Assembly: GCF_000090795.2 (NCBI RefSeq)
Contig: NW_003546888.1
Span: 9,310-44,205 of the forward strand
Origin: Amphimedon queenslandica
Taxonomy: Eukaryota > Porifera > Demospongiae > Haplosclerida > Niphatidae
Reading direction: 5' to 3'
Length of the DNA stretch: 34,896 nucleotides
Part shown: positions 33,799 to 34,896 of the stretch, piece by piece
How positions within the stretch are numbered: position 1 is the first letter of the stretch
Layout: every line of letters begins with the position of its first letter
Made by a program: the position numbers and the translations under genes
Notes under the pieces: model-generated
The model's database searches: none
What the model saw: the letters and a program-made list of their open reading frames with translations, nothing else
What the model was told of the DNA's origin: nothing

Positions 33799-34896
33799 TT
33801 AAACTTCTCCTTCTTCTAGCACTGCATGTTCGTTTAGTATGTCATTGGTCTCACAGTAATTATTTTGGGTCTGTAGTTTTTCCAGAGTCGCACGTAACAT
33901 ATCTAATTGCTCATCAAACCACTTCGTAGCTTTAGTTTCTGATTTATTGTACAGCTTGACAGAATTATAAATCAATTCACCAAGATCTAGTGGCACAGTG
34001 AGGACAGTAGCTACTCCTCCTGCTATAACAACTCCCCTTGTTGCCGCTCCAGTCACTCTCAATGTAAACGCACCACCATGGAATGCCGATCGAGCTGCTA
34101 CTTGTACTCCACTTGTAGCAGCAACAGCTCCAGTTCTTAGCAACTGGCGACTTTGAAGTATAAATGCAACAGCTTCTTCTTTTATTGCTATGCTTGCGTA
34201 TCGTTCCATAAAGATTTCATTTACTTGCTCCATCAGCTGTTTGTCAACGTCTATTACTGCTTTGGCTTTCTTAAGTTTATGCTTAGAAATCAATTTGTCT
34301 GTTACAGTAGAAGCTATAGATACAGCCCCACCAGCTACTCCTACACCAGCTCCTATAACAGATAATGCTATTGAGCCTCCAAAAGTGACTGGTATCAACC
34401 CAAGACCAATTACTGCTAAACCTCCTCCAACTAGTGATGTGACTGATCCAGCAATTCTTGATCGACGAACATTTTGACAAATAGAGAATATTTTTTGTCG
34501 ATCGTTCTCTAGTTTTTCAACAGTTGCCTTTCTCAGTTTACATAACACATTAAAACTTAATTTCAATTCGGCATCATATCGTTGCTCTTTATCAGTACTA
34601 CATAAAATAAAAGAATGATTATTTATAATCATGCCATAAAATAAATGCTTACTCTGTAAGTTCAAGATTCCAAAAATGTAATGGACTTTCGAAGCAGTCT
34701 TTCATGATAAATGTGGGATCATTATCAAATGCAGCCAATGATTTTTGCAGACTAAACTTAATGCTCAAACTTGTAATAACTTCAAGCATGGGTTTTCTTT
34801 CAACTGGAAAACTCCCAAAGTAGCTAGCATTAAGCGTGTGAGGAACATCACTTATATCAGGGAATTCTAATGGCTGCGCATCATTTTCATTTAGCT
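33799..34896 (-). CDS. Apolipoprotein L-like protein, 5' end beyond the window
   Basis: Exon 33799-34597 (stop at 33799-33801) preceded by exon 34653-34896, which is open to the window edge; the join GA|T is in phase 2. The core matches the ApoL family: RIAGSVTSLVGGGLAVIGLG, then PVTFGGSIALSVIGAGVGVAGG, a long hydrophobic glycine-rich helical hairpin, followed by amphipathic segments and a second hydrophobic stretch (GAATRGVVIAGGVATVL). ApoL proteins insert in membranes and act in lipid handling, channel formation and, in some primates, pathogen killing. Function here is inferred only as membrane-associated. The upstream exon (FPVERKPMLEVITSLSIKF) is not recognised. It lies head-to-tail with the Kelch copy B gene on the same strand. 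Confidence 0.75.

Noticed and set aside
1-34896. CRISPR arrays, bacterial operons, tRNA or rRNA genes
   Set aside because: No spacer-repeat array, no Shine-Dalgarno-style gene packing and no recognisable cloverleaf or rRNA core was seen; genes are spliced and animal-like.

Overview
The window looks like metazoan nuclear DNA, most likely from a sponge (the style of Amphimedon queenslandica). This is inference: it is AT-rich, introns are short (often 40-60 nt, GT..AG), genes are tightly packed, small foldback elements are common, and the genes are animal families (FoxO, Delta-type Notch ligand, RBM19, Kelch/ZU5/DEATH-fold proteins). I rebuilt the genes by eye from splice signals, reading phase and paralogue alignment; no software was run.

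Layout. 1-2977 is non-coding and rich in inverted and dispersed repeats. 2978-8827 (+) is a ten-exon gene of about 1236 codons encoding a Roc-like P-loop GTPase, a COR-like region, a coiled coil, a ZU5 domain, a UPA-like region and a CARD-like helical domain. About 9251-11469 (+) is a Delta/DSL-family Notch ligand whose frame breaks at three short homopolymer runs. 12321-16002 (+) is RBM19/Mrd1 (six RRMs, ribosome biogenesis) behind two CACGTG boxes. 16003-18438 is intergenic repeat-rich DNA.

The right half is a tandem duplication on the minus strand. Copy A (18774-23412) and copy B (26527-33160) each encode six Kelch-type repeats, a coiled coil, ZU5, UPA-like and CARD-like domains, and both keep an orphan Death-domain half-exon just downstream. 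Copy A lies directly behind a FoxO gene (23465-25760) whose second exon has no stop codon and splices in phase onto the Kelch exon, so the pair may be one chimeric gene. Copy B has its own tiny ATG exon, but one Kelch exon is split by a young LTR retrotransposon with identical 228-bp LTRs and a CAAAT target duplication. At the right edge (33799-34896, minus) is a partial apolipoprotein-L-like gene.

How the parts may fit together: three paralogues share one C-terminal module (coiled coil, ZU5, UPA-like, CARD-like) resembling the ZU5-UPA-CARD tail of vertebrate NLRP1/CARD8 and the ZU5-UPA part of PIDD, behind different N-terminal sensors (Roc-COR GTPase, Kelch propeller, and perhaps FoxO-Kelch). 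An ApoL-like membrane-active gene is next door. I read this as a candidate innate-sensing locus. The sensing role is inference; the domain order is read from sequence.
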